This document shows, piece by piece, positions 23,588-31,531 of a DNA stretch of 33,599 nucleotides. Source of the stretch: Streptomyces sp. OR43. Lineage in GTDB: Bacteria; Actinomycetota; Actinomycetes; Streptomycetales; Streptomycetaceae. The stretch spans positions 4,595,885 to 4,629,483 of the forward strand of contig NZ_RDBK01000043.1 in assembly GCF_008042275.1 (NCBI RefSeq). Direction: 5' to 3'. Position 1 is the first letter of the stretch; every line of letters starts with the position of its first letter. The notes beneath the pieces are model-generated. The model was given only the letters and a program-made list of their open reading frames with translations, searched no databases and had not been told where the DNA came from. The position numbers and the translations under genes were made by a program.

Positions 23588-24400
23588 TCAGGCGAGAGGG
23601 CGCGACGCGGCGTCGAAGGCGAGGACCGCGCGGGCCAGGCCGCGGGCGCGCCGGTCGAGCAGCCGCTCACCGCGCGTGGCGTCGGCGCCGGCCGCGTCGT
23701 CGGTGGCGCCGCCCACCCGCTCCCACTCGCCGTGCCGCTCCACGGTCAGCCCGGGATAGGGCGGCCTGTCGAACAGGGGAGGCGGCTCGACCGGCGCGGG
23801 CCGGGCCCGCTCGCCGCGTACCAGCGCCGGCTGCGCGGCCAGCATCAGCGACGTCTCGAACCAGCCGGCGTGTCCGGGTACCAGTTCGGCGTGGCCCTCG
23901 TCCGGGCTGTCCGCGTCCGCCTCGGGCTCGCCGGTATCCGTGAGCGTCCAGTACGAGCAGGCTGCCGCCGTCACGTCGGCGCGCAGCGCGAACCGCTTGA
24001 CCGCCAGGCGCATGATCTCGTCGTTGCCGCCGTGTCCGTTGACGACGAGCACCCGGCGGTAGCCGCAGGCGGCCAGCGAGTCGAGCAGTTCGTCCAGGAC
24101 CAGGCCGAGCACCGGCGCGGACAGGGTCAGCGCCGCCGCGAACAGATGGTGCGGGCTGTGCCCGTACGGCAGCGTCGGCAGGCGTACGAGACCGGGCACG
24201 TCCTCGCCCGCGGCGGCCCGCTTGTCGAGCAGGGCCAGGGCCCGGGAGACGACGGCATCGGCGAGCATCGTGTCCGTGCCCATCGGCAGGTGCTCGGCGT
24301 GCTGCTCCTGCGAGCCGATCGGCAGGACGGCGATCGAGCCGGCCGCCGCCGTCGCCCGCGTCTCGCGCCAGGTGGCCTCGGTCAGATTGCGGTGGGTCAT
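23588..24400 (-). CDS. creatininase-family metal-dependent amidohydrolase
   Basis: A 270-residue cytoplasmic hydrolase. Metal ligands of the creatininase fold are visible: E32, H34, H37 and D43 (GSQEQHAEHLPMGTD), the NGHGGN loop (121-126) and E182 (GHAGWFETS). Family members open lactam or amide rings (creatinine), trim peptides (MftE in mycofactocin) or hydrolyse inosose and pyrimidine intermediates. The ATG at 24400 is preferred over 24427 because GGGGAGA sits eight bases upstream. It is first of three co-oriented genes and divergent from the ROK-like gene, whose ATG is only 41 bases away. Together with GlucD and RidA it suggests cleavage of an amide followed by dehydration and enamine clearance; this is inference. 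Confidence 0.9.
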   Translation of the reverse strand: MTHRNLTEATWRETRATAAAGSIAVLPIGSQEQHAEHLPMGTDTMLADAVVSRALALLDKRAAAGEDVPGLVRLPTLPYGHSPHHLFAAALTLSAPVLGLVLDELLDSLAACGYRRVLVVNGHGGNDEIMRLAVKRFALRADVTAAACSYWTLTDTGEPEADADSPDEGHAELVPGHAGWFETSLMLAAQPALVRGERARPAPVEPPPLFDRPPYPGLTVERHGEWERVGGATDDAAGADATRGERLLDRRARGLARAVLAFDAASRPLA

Positions 24401-24410
24401 GCCGCTGTCT

Positions 24411-24423
24411 CCCCGGTCCGGGG
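24411..24423. promoter_or_regulatory. palindrome between creatininase and ROK-like genes
   Basis: CCCCGG-T-CCGGGG is a perfect 13-base dyad within the 41-base divergent gap. It covers the creatininase ribosome binding site, so it may be an operator or a translational control hairpin. High GC makes chance palindromes common. Confidence 0.3.
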
Positions 24424-24441
24424 GCATGACAGAGTCGGCGC

Positions 24442-25404
24442 ATGGCGCATGAACGTATTCCTTTGCGGTTGGTACCCGATCCGCAGCCGGAGGAGCCGGC
24501 CGGTCGGGACGTCGGTGTGCTGGGCGCCGCCGAAGTACTGCCCGGACTGGTGCGTGCCGCGCTGCTCACCCGCGCCGGAGCCGTCCGGGAGCGGACGCGG
24601 GCCCGCTTCGACGCGGGCAGCGCCGACCCGGCCGTCGTCGACGCGGCGCTGCGGGAGGCGGCCGCCGTGTTCGCCGGGCAGGACCTGCTCGGCGTGGGCG
24701 TGGCCGCCGCCGGTGTGGTCGACCCGGCGGCGGGCCGGATCATCGAGGTGAACGACGCCCCGGCGCTGCGCGGCTACCCGGTGGCCGACCGGCTCGCGGA
24801 GCTGACCGGCGTCCCGGTGCGGGTCGAGCACCGGGCACGGGTCCAGGTGCTCGGCGACCGCTGGTTCGGCGGGGGGCGCGGCCGGCGCTCGTTCGCCTCC
24901 GTCGCGACCGGTGAGGTCCTCGGCGTCGGCATCCTGTACGAGGGCGAGGTGCTGGCCCCGGCCGGCGGTCGCAGCGGCGCCCATATGACGGTCACCGCGA
25001 GCGGCGAGCTCTGCACCTGCGGCCGGCGCGGCTGCTGGAAGACCGTGGCGACGACCCGCTGGCTGCGCGAGCGCGCCGCCGAGCAGGGGCTCGCCCCCGA
25101 GGCGGCCACCCTGGCGGCCCTGACGGCGTCCGGCACCCCGGCCGCCGCCGGTCTCGTCGCGCGGTACGCGGAGAACCTGGTGCTCGGCCTGGCCACCGTC
25201 CAGCAGCTCTTCGCGTGCGGACTGTTCGTCCTGCACGGCGAGGCGCTCGACGGCGGTGAGCCGTTCCGGGCGCTGGTCGAGTCCCGGCTGCGCGCCGATG
25301 TGCTCGGCGGCGGCGAGGTCCCCACCGTGGTGCTCGGCGAGCCCGCGGACACCGGTGCGCTGCTCGGGGCTGCGGGCCTGGTCCTGTCGGCGCCCCGGTT
25401 CTAG
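24442..25404 (+). CDS. ROK-family protein lacking kinase residues
   Basis: A 320-residue ASKHA-fold protein of the ROK family. The zinc motif CTCGRRGCW (C191, C193, C198) is intact, as is the surrounding C-terminal lobe. The N-terminal DxGGT phosphate loop is absent, and the NDAN segment that carries the catalytic aspartate in ROK sugar kinases reads HRAR; GEIGH is altered to GRSGAH. So it is unlikely to phosphorylate a sugar. There is no N-terminal helix-turn-helix either, so it is not a standard ROK repressor. A sensor or structural role is inferred. It diverges from the creatininase operon and converges on the ABC transporter, with a shared terminator. Start ATG at 24442 has no clear ribosome binding site, so a leaderless message is possible. 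Confidence 0.85.
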   Translation: MAHERIPLRLVPDPQPEEPAGRDVGVLGAAEVLPGLVRAALLTRAGAVRERTRARFDAGSADPAVVDAALREAAAVFAGQDLLGVGVAAAGVVDPAAGRIIEVNDAPALRGYPVADRLAELTGVPVRVEHRARVQVLGDRWFGGGRGRRSFASVATGEVLGVGILYEGEVLAPAGGRSGAHMTVTASGELCTCGRRGCWKTVATTRWLRERAAEQGLAPEAATLAALTASGTPAAAGLVARYAENLVLGLATVQQLFACGLFVLHGEALDGGEPFRALVESRLRADVLGGGEVPTVVLGEPADTGALLGAAGLVLSAPRF

Positions 25405-25407
25405 CCA

Positions 25408-25428
25408 GGAGCCGGCCGGGCCGGCTCC
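25408..25428. terminator. bidirectional terminator between ROK-like gene and ABC operon
   Basis: GGAGCCGGC (25408-25416) and GCCGGCTCC (25420-25428) form a perfect 9-bp stem with a 3-base loop between two converging genes. Confidence 0.7.
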
Positions 25429-25457
25429 GGCCCGGCCCGCGTGCTCCGGTACGCGGC

Positions 25458-26276
25458 TCATGCCGGGACGCTCCCCGGGATCCGGCGGCGCGGGTCGGGC
25501 ACCGGAACGGCGTCCAGGAGCCGTCGTGTGTACGCGTCCTCGGGCGCGGTGAACACCTGGTCGGCGGTGCCGGACTCGACGATGCGGCCCTGGCGCATCA
25601 CGGCCACCCGGTCGGCGATCTGACGGACGACGGCCAGGTTGTGCGAGATGAAGAAGTAGGTCAGCCCGAGGCGTTCCTGGAGCTCGGCGAGCAGGTCGAG
25701 GACGCGCGCCTGGACGGACACGTCGAGCGCGCTCGTCGGCTCGTCGAGCACGACCAGGCGCGGCTCCAGGGCCAGGGCCCGGGCGATGGAGATGCGCTGG
25801 CGCTGACCGCCGGAGAACTCGTGCGGATACCGGTCCAGGATGCTCGCGTCCAGGCCGACGGAGTCCAGGAGTTCGCCGGCCCGGTCGCGCACCCTGGCCC
25901 GGCCGCGCCGCCCGCGCGCCCACTCCTCGTGGGTGACGAGCGGCTCGCCGACGATGTCGGCGATCCGCATCCGCGGATTCATGCTGGAGTACGGGTCCTG
26001 GAGCACGACCTGCATCTGCCGGCGCAGCGGCTTCAGGGCGGCGCCTTTCAGCGCCAGCAGGTCCGTGCCGTCGAACCGTACGCGGCCCGCGGTGGGTTCG
26101 AGCAGCCGCAGCAGCAGCCGGGTCAGCGTCGTCTTGCCGCAGCCGGACTCGCCGACCAGGGCGAAGGTCTCGCCCTCCCGGACGGTGAGGGAGACGTCGT
26201 CGACGGCGACGCTCGGCGGCCGGCCGGGGAACTCCTTGCGCAGTCCGTCGATCTCCAGCAGCGGGTTCGTGGTCAT
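25458..26276 (-). CDS. peptide ABC transporter ATPase (DppF/OppF type)
   Basis: A 272-residue nucleotide-binding subunit on the cytoplasmic face of the transporter. Walker A is GESGCGKT (42-49), the Q loop is Q93, the signature is FSGGQ (154-158) and Walker B is VVLDEP with D178/E179. The C-terminal segment with YTRRLLDAVPVPDP is the oligopeptide-importer tail. It works as a heterodimer with the DppD-like subunit encoded just upstream, whose stop overlaps this ATG by four bases. It is last in the five-gene operon. Confidence 0.95.
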   Translation of the reverse strand: MTTNPLLEIDGLRKEFPGRPPSVAVDDVSLTVREGETFALVGESGCGKTTLTRLLLRLLEPTAGRVRFDGTDLLALKGAALKPLRRQMQVVLQDPYSSMNPRMRIADIVGEPLVTHEEWARGRRGRARVRDRAGELLDSVGLDASILDRYPHEFSGGQRQRISIARALALEPRLVVLDEPTSALDVSVQARVLDLLAELQERLGLTYFFISHNLAVVRQIADRVAVMRQGRIVESGTADQVFTAPEDAYTRRLLDAVPVPDPRRRIPGSVPA

Positions 26277-27100
26277 GCGACGGGCTCCAGTCGGGGAGTG
26301 GCGGCCAGCAGATCGCGGGTGTACGGGGCGGCGGGACGGGTGAACACCTGCTGCACGTCGCCGGTCTCGACGACCTCGCCGTGCCGCATGACGACGACCC
26401 GGTCGGCGGTCTCGGCGACGACGCCCAGGTCGTGGGTGATCAGCAGGACCGCCATGCCGTGGCGTCGCTGGAGGCTCACGAGCAGTTCCAGGATCTGCCG
26501 CTGCACGGTCACGTCGAGCGCCGTGGTGGGCTCGTCGGCGATGAGGACGCTGGGGCGGGCCACGAGCGCGGAAGCGATCATGACGCGCTGGCGCAGACCG
26601 CCGGAGAGTTCGTGCGGGTACTGGCCGTAGCGCCGTTCCGGGTCGGGGATCCCGACCTCGTCCAGTGCGGTCAGCGCCGCCCGGCGGGCTTCGGCGCGGG
26701 TGTGGTCGCCGTGCAGCCGGAGCACCTCGGACACCTGGTCGCCCACCCGCTGCAAGGGGTCGAGGCTGGTCATCGGGTCCTGGAAGACCATGGAGATCCG
26801 CGCCCCGCGGACCTTGCGCAACTCCTTCTCGCGCAGGGCGAGTACGTCCGTGCCGTCGAGCAGCACCTGCCCTCCGGCGTACACGCACGGCGGTTCGGGG
26901 TTGAGGCGCAGTGCGGACAGCGCGGTGGCCGACTTGCCGCTGCCGGACTCGCCGACGACGGCGAGGGTCTCGCCGGAGTTCACCGCGAAGCTCACCCCGC
27001 GCACCGCGTGCACGGTCGAGGAGGCGAGCGCGAAGTCGACGCGCAGGTCACGGAATTCGAGGACGGGTGCGGACGGCGGGGTCTGTGCGGAGTCGGTCAT
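26273..27100 (-). CDS. peptide ABC transporter ATPase (DppD/OppD type)
   Basis: A 275-residue ATPase with Walker A GESGSGKS (50-57), signature LSGGL (165-169) and Walker B D189/E190 (LIADEP). The FxDPMTSLDPLQRVG Q-loop region and the YTRDLLAATP tail are typical of dipeptide/oligopeptide importers. ATG at 27100 is chosen because it overlaps the DppC stop by four bases and because residues before MTDSAQ do not resemble the family. It pairs with the DppF-like subunit. Confidence 0.95.
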   Translation of the reverse strand: MTDSAQTPPSAPVLEFRDLRVDFALASSTVHAVRGVSFAVNSGETLAVVGESGSGKSATALSALRLNPEPPCVYAGGQVLLDGTDVLALREKELRKVRGARISMVFQDPMTSLDPLQRVGDQVSEVLRLHGDHTRAEARRAALTALDEVGIPDPERRYGQYPHELSGGLRQRVMIASALVARPSVLIADEPTTALDVTVQRQILELLVSLQRRHGMAVLLITHDLGVVAETADRVVVMRHGEVVETGDVQQVFTRPAAPYTRDLLAATPRLEPVA

Positions 27101-28005
27101 CGGCGGTACGCCTTCGGGTCCGCGACGTCGCGCAGCGCGTCGCCCAGAATGTTGATGGACAGCGAGGTGAGCATGAGCGCGACGCCGGGGAAGACGGCGA
27201 TCCACCAGGACGTGCCGAGGTAGAGCTGACCGTCCGAGAGCATCCCACCCCAGGTCACCGTCTCCTTCGGAACGCCGAGGCCCAGATAGCTCAGTGAGGC
27301 CTCGGCGACGATGGCCGACGCGATGTGCAGGGTGCCGATCGTGGCCAGCGGGGCCATGACGTTGGGCAGCAGGTGCCGGCGCATGATCGCCCGGTCACCG
27401 ACACCGATCGCGCGGGCCTCGGTGATGAAGTCGCGGGTGCGCAGCGACAGCACCTCGGAGCGCACCACACGGGCGTACGACACCCAGCCGGTGATGCCGA
27501 TCACGAGGATGACGTAGCCGAGGCCCGAGCCGACGAAGCCGACGACGGCGAGCGCCAGCAGGATCGCGGGGAAGGCGAGCTGGACGTCCGCGACGCGCAT
27601 GACGACCCGGTCGGTCCAGCCGCCGAGGTAGCCGGAGGCGAGACCGGCGACGGTACCGATGACCCCGGCGAGCAGCGCCGCTCCGGCGCCGACGAGCAGC
27701 GAGACCCGGGTGCCGTAGATGACCCGGGAGAGCAGGTCGCGGCCGAGCTGGTCGGTGCCGAGGAGGTGGTCCGCGCTGCCGCCGGACTGCCAGGCGGGGG
27801 GCCGGAGCCGGCCCAGGAGGTTCTGGGCGCCCGGGTCCGCGGGAGCGATCAGGGGTGCGAACAGGGCGCACACGACGATCAGGAGGAGGAAGAGGAGGGC
27901 GACGGCGGCGAGCCGGTTGCGCAGCAGCGAGCGCAGCACGGACGGCGCGGCAGAGGCGGGAGCGGGAGCGGCGGCGGTGGCTGCGGGGGCGGTGGTGGTG
28001 GTCAT
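27097..28005 (-). CDS. peptide ABC transporter permease (DppC type)
   Basis: A 302-residue inner-membrane permease. An Ala/Pro-rich cytoplasmic N-terminus leads to the first helix (AAVALLFLLLIVVCALFAPL) and the DppC-specific HLLGTDQLGRDLLSRVIYG stretch. Five more helices follow, with the EAA loop (EARAIGVGDRAIMRRHLLPN) that contacts the ATPases. It forms a heterodimeric channel with the DppB subunit. Four-base overlaps with both neighbours show tight translational coupling. Confidence 0.95.
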   Translation of the reverse strand: MTTTTAPAATAAAPAPASAAPSVLRSLLRNRLAAVALLFLLLIVVCALFAPLIAPADPGAQNLLGRLRPPAWQSGGSADHLLGTDQLGRDLLSRVIYGTRVSLLVGAGAALLAGVIGTVAGLASGYLGGWTDRVVMRVADVQLAFPAILLALAVVGFVGSGLGYVILVIGITGWVSYARVVRSEVLSLRTRDFITEARAIGVGDRAIMRRHLLPNVMAPLATIGTLHIASAIVAEASLSYLGLGVPKETVTWGGMLSDGQLYLGTSWWIAVFPGVALMLTSLSINILGDALRDVADPKAYRR

Positions 28006-28982
28006 CGGGAGTTCCTCACCCTCGGGTCGAGGAGGCCGTAGGACAGGTCCACGAGCAGGTTCACCACGACGAACGTGGCGGCGAACAGCAGCACGGTGCC
28101 CTGTACCAGGGGGAAGTCGCGGTTGGCGATGGCCTGCACGGTCAGCTGGCCGACACCCGGCCAGGAGAAGACCTGCTCGGTGAGGATCGCGCCGCCGAGC
28201 AGGCTGCCGACCTCCAGACCGACGACCGTCACCACGGGCAGCGACGCGTTGCGCAGCCCGTGCCGCAGCACCGTGCGCACCGGGCCGAGGCCGCGGGCGC
28301 GGGCCGTACGGATGTGGTCGGAGCCGAGCACGTCGATCAGCGAGGAGCGCAGCAGCCGGGCGACGACGGCGACCGAGTAGACGGCCAGCGTGATCGACGG
28401 CAGGACCAGATGCGCGAAGGTGCCGTATCCGGAGGCGGGGAGCGCGTGCAGACCGACGGCGAACACGAGGATGAGCAGGATGCCCACCCAGAACGCGGGT
28501 GTGGACTGGCCGATCAGGACGGCCGTGATGACCCCGCGGTCGGCAGCCTTGCCGCGCCGCATCGCCGCGATCGTGCCGGCGGGCAGAGCGATCACCAGCG
28601 TCACCACGAGGGCGCCCGCCGCGAGCAGCAGCGTGGCCGGGATGCGGTCGGCGAGGACCGAGCGGACCGGCTGGTTGTAGAAGAGGGAGTTGCCGAAGTC
28701 GAAGCGCGGCAGGCCCCACAGATAGTCCAGGTACTGCGTGACGAGCGGCCGGTCCAGGCCGAGGCTGTGCCGGAGCACGTTCTCCTGCTGAGCGGTGGCA
28801 TCGGGCGGCAGCATCACCTTCACCGGGTCGCCGGACAGGCGGACCAGGAAGAACGCGACGGTCGCGGTGCACAGCAGCACCAGCAGCGCGGTGCCCAGGC
28901 GGGAGACCGCGGGCCGCAGCACGGTCCACGCTCGGCCGGGGCCGGTGACCCGCACACCGGGCGCGGTCAGGGTCTGGCTCAT
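28002..28982 (-). CDS. peptide ABC transporter permease (DppB type)
   Basis: A 326-residue inner-membrane permease. The first helix (TALLVLLCTATVAFFLVRLS) leads to GDPVKVMLPPDA and the LGLDRPLVTQYLDYLWGLPR stretch typical of DppB. Five further helices follow, with an EAA loop (TARARGLGPVRTVLRHGLRN) and the GGAILTEQVFSWPGVGQL signature. ATG at 28982 shares one base with the stop of the binding-protein gene (TGATG). The frame is open far upstream inside that gene, but this is a shadow and not part of the permease. Confidence 0.95.
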   Translation of the reverse strand: MSQTLTAPGVRVTGPGRAWTVLRPAVSRLGTALLVLLCTATVAFFLVRLSGDPVKVMLPPDATAQQENVLRHSLGLDRPLVTQYLDYLWGLPRFDFGNSLFYNQPVRSVLADRIPATLLLAAGALVVTLVIALPAGTIAAMRRGKAADRGVITAVLIGQSTPAFWVGILLILVFAVGLHALPASGYGTFAHLVLPSITLAVYSVAVVARLLRSSLIDVLGSDHIRTARARGLGPVRTVLRHGLRNASLPVVTVVGLEVGSLLGGAILTEQVFSWPGVGQLTVQAIANRDFPLVQGTVLLFAATFVVVNLLVDLSYGLLDPRVRNSR

Positions 28983-30556
28983 CACACGGCCACCTTCGCG
29001 CTCGCCATGTCCAGCACCCCTGCGGCGCCGGGCGTCCAGCTCGGCCGGGTGTTGTGCACGTAGATGTTGTCGATCTGGTACAGGGGCACGAACGGCGCCT
29101 CGTCCTTGATCAGTTGCTGAAGTTCGGAGAAGGCGCGGCGGCGCACGGCCGGATCCACGGACAGCTCCTCGCGGTCCACGAGCCGGTCGGCGCGCTCGTT
29201 GTGCCAGCGGCTCTGCCGCCGGTCGCTGCGCACGTTCGACTGGAGCATGCTCTCGCCGTCCATGGTCCAGACGGTGGACGCGGCCAGGTACATCGGGCCG
29301 AGAGCACCGTGGTTGGAGGAGGTCAGGCGCTGGGAGTACGTGCCCGGGTCGAGCAGGTTCACCCTGGCGCGGATGCCGGCGCGGGCCAGCAGGCCCGAGA
29401 TCGCCTCGGCGACGTTCGCGTCCAGATTGGAGGCGGTGATCGAGGTGCTGATGCCGTCGGGATGCCCGGCCCCGGCAAGCAGTGCGCGGGCCTTCGCGAG
29501 CGAACGCTCGTACGGCTTCACGGACGTGTCGAAACCGAACGCGCCGCGCGGGATCATCGCCGGGACCTCGGTGGCGTTTCCGCCGAGCACCGCCTTGATC
29601 AGCAGGGGTACGTCGACCGCGTGGTTGAGCGCCTGCCGTACGCGCCGGTCGCGCAACGGCCCCTCGGTCAGGGTGTCGAGCGACAGGTACGAGGTGCGGA
29701 TGCCGGTGTGATGGTCGATCCGCACGCCCGGGTACCCGGCCAGTTGCTGGGCGGCGTCCGGCGTCATGCCCGCCACGATGTCGACGCCGCCGCTCTGCAG
29801 GGCGGCCAGCGCGGACGACGAGTTGGGGGCGGGCACGAAGACGAGCTCGTCGACGTGCGGGCGGCCCTGCCAGTGGTGGTCGTAGGCGGCCAGGCGCAGT
29901 TCGTGGTCGCGCTGCCAGCGCCGGAACGTGAACGGGCCGGTACCGACCGGGTGTGCGGCGAAGCCCTCGTCGCCGACCTTCGCCAGGTAGCGCGGGGGTA
30001 CGACGACGCCGCCGAACAGGGAGAGCTTGGCGGGCAGGATCGGATCGTGGACCGAGGTGTGCACATCCACCGTGTAGCGGTCGGCCACGGTGACGCGCTC
30101 GACGTAACGCAGCTCCACGATGGGCGACTTGGTGGCGGGGTCGAGCAGTCGCTCGATGCTGAACCGGACCGCCTCGGCGTCGCACGGCTCGCCGTTGTGG
30201 AAGGTGACGCCGCGGCGCAGCTCGAACCGCCACACCTTCGGCCCGACGGCCTTCCAGGACACGGCGATCCGTGGCTGGAGGGAGTTGTCGCGGCCCCGCG
30301 TGGTGAGCGTGTCGAACATGTTGATCAGGGCGTTCATCGACGTCATGTCGCCCTGTTTGTGCGGGTCCATCGTCTTGGGGTCCCCGGTCTGGGAGACCCG
30401 CAGCACGTTGCCGGCGGAGGCCGCGGACGGCGCTCCGCATCCGGTCAGCAGGGCCGGGGCGATGAGGGCGGGCACCGCGAGACCGCTCAGGCGCAGCGCC
30501 GACCGGCGGGAGTACCCGGCGCGCGGGCCGCCTCCCCCTTCACATATTCGTTCCAT
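28982..30556 (-). CDS. peptide ABC transporter substrate-binding lipoprotein (SBP family 5)
   Basis: A 524-residue extracellular binding protein tethered by lipid. SRRSALRLSG followed by a hydrophobic core ends in the lipobox LLTGC, with C40 as the lipidated residue; the paired arginines suggest possible Tat export. The mature part shows the family 5 layout: LRVSQTGDPKTMDPHKQ, FHNGEPCDAEAVRFSIERLL, VGTGPFTF and a C-terminal PFVPLYQIDNIYV. It should pick up short peptides or nickel-type ligands; the transporter type (DppBCDF) favours peptides. ATG at 30556 is chosen; ATG at 30610 would add 18 residues overlapping the control region. It is first in the operon and divergent from iclR. Confidence 0.93.
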   Translation of the reverse strand: MERICEGGGGPRAGYSRRSALRLSGLAVPALIAPALLTGCGAPSAASAGNVLRVSQTGDPKTMDPHKQGDMTSMNALINMFDTLTTRGRDNSLQPRIAVSWKAVGPKVWRFELRRGVTFHNGEPCDAEAVRFSIERLLDPATKSPIVELRYVERVTVADRYTVDVHTSVHDPILPAKLSLFGGVVVPPRYLAKVGDEGFAAHPVGTGPFTFRRWQRDHELRLAAYDHHWQGRPHVDELVFVPAPNSSSALAALQSGGVDIVAGMTPDAAQQLAGYPGVRIDHHTGIRTSYLSLDTLTEGPLRDRRVRQALNHAVDVPLLIKAVLGGNATEVPAMIPRGAFGFDTSVKPYERSLAKARALLAGAGHPDGISTSITASNLDANVAEAISGLLARAGIRARVNLLDPGTYSQRLTSSNHGALGPMYLAASTVWTMDGESMLQSNVRSDRRQSRWHNERADRLVDREELSVDPAVRRRAFSELQQLIKDEAPFVPLYQIDNIYVHNTRPSWTPGAAGVLDMASAKVAV

Positions 30557-30586
30557 TGGACAACACGCTCGTTCCGGTGAATGGAA
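30548..30586. promoter_or_regulatory. probable IclR operator between the ABC operon and iclR
   Basis: TCGTTCC occurs at 30548-30554 and 30569-30575, 21 bases (two helical turns) apart. TTCCATT (30551-30557) and AATGGAA (30580-30586) form an inverted repeat, and TCCA-T-TGGA is a smaller dyad inside. It spans the start of the binding-protein gene and lies 24 bases before the iclR ATG, so it suits a repressor of both units. Promoter boxes are not clear. Confidence 0.45.
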
Positions 30587-30610
30587 TGCAGTTCGGGTAA
30601 GGTAGGCCAC

Positions 30611-31531
30611 ATGGGGAAACCGGTCAACAGTCGTCCGCAGCAGCAGCCTCCTGCCGCCGCGTCAGCCGCCGTGTCCGAAGGCCCGGGTCCGGACGCGGCT
30701 CCGCCCGCGCCCGGACCGGTCGACAAAGCGATGGAAGTGCTGGCCGCCCTCGCCGCCCCGGGTGCGCCACACCGTCTGGCGGACCTCGCCCGCCGGACGG
30801 GACTCGCCAAACCGACCGTGCACCGCCTGCTGCGCGCCCTCGCCGCGTCGGGCTACGCCGAAGCGGCCACCGGCGGCAGCTACCGGCCGGGGCCCCGGCT
30901 CCTCGGGCTCGCCGCGGGCGCGCTCGCCGACGACGCCGTGCTGCGCCGGGTCGGCCCGGTCCTGGACGAACTCCGCGTACGCAGCGGTCTGTTCGCCTCC
31001 TACGCGGTGCGTGACGACCGCTCCGTCATCCATCTCGACGTCCGCGCACCGGCACAGGGACTCGGGCTCGATCTGAGCCCCGGCTCCCGCGAGCACGTGA
31101 CCGCCGGAGCGGCCGGCCTCGCCCTCCTGGCCGCTCTGCCGGCCGAGGAGCGCGCACTCCTGTCGGCCGGACCCGACGGCGTACCCGCCGATGACACGAC
31201 CCGCGAGGCCCTGGCCGCGGCAGCCCGCGACGGCTACGCCTTCGACGGCAGCGACGCCTGGCTCGACCGGCGCGCGCTCGCCGCCCCGGTGCGCGACGCG
31301 ACGGGCCACGCGGTCGGCGCCCTGGTACTGACCGGACTCGCCTTCACGCTCGACGAAGCGACCGCGCGGCTCTACGGGCCGATGGTGGCCTCCGCCGCCG
31401 CCGCGGTGTCGACGAGCCTGGCCGCACAGCCCGGCGTACGGCTGGGACTGGTCCCGGAGCGCCCCGCCGGCGGCCGGATAAGCGCCACCACGCCGGTGAG
31501 CGGACTCGAAGAGGCGGGGGAGACCCGGTGA
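30611..31531 (+). CDS. IclR-family transcriptional regulator
   Basis: A 306-residue regulator. An unstructured Pro/Ala-rich start precedes the IclR helix-turn-helix (HRLADLARRTGLAKPTVHRL, then LRALAASGYAE). The effector-binding domain follows, with FASYAVRDDRSVIHLDVR and GSREHVTAGAAGLALLAAL. ATG at 30611 is chosen over 30581 because the latter lies inside the probable operator. It is divergent from the peptide ABC operon, which it likely controls, and its stop overlaps the serine hydrolase start by four bases, so the two are co-expressed. Bases 30821-30901 of this gene reappear inverted at the right end of the window. Confidence 0.92.
   Translation: MGKPVNSRPQQQPPAAASAAVSEGPGPDAAPPAPGPVDKAMEVLAALAAPGAPHRLADLARRTGLAKPTVHRLLRALAASGYAEAATGGSYRPGPRLLGLAAGALADDAVLRRVGPVLDELRVRSGLFASYAVRDDRSVIHLDVRAPAQGLGLDLSPGSREHVTAGAAGLALLAALPAEERALLSAGPDGVPADDTTREALAAAARDGYAFDGSDAWLDRRALAAPVRDATGHAVGALVLTGLAFTLDEATARLYGPMVASAAAAVSTSLAAQPGVRLGLVPERPAGGRISATTPVSGLEEAGETR
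30821..30901 (+). repeat. 81-base inverted repeat, copy inside iclR
   Basis: This stretch of the iclR coding sequence (helix-turn-helix end, starting HRLLRALAASGYAE) is identical, base for base, to the reverse complement of 33519-33599. The next base, 30902, differs from the other copy. The reading frame here is intact, so this is the original copy. Confidence 0.97.

Noticed and set aside
29255..29275. A DasR-box-like string in the binding-protein gene
   Set aside because: Only about 9 of 12 core positions match, and it lies inside coding sequence encoding a Trp-Thr-Met-Asp stretch, so codon content explains it.
28983..30440. Upstream extension of the DppB frame to a much longer protein
   Set aside because: The added 480 or so residues lie out of frame inside the binding-protein gene and are Arg-rich nonsense; the ATG at 28982 fits the family start and the TGATG junction.
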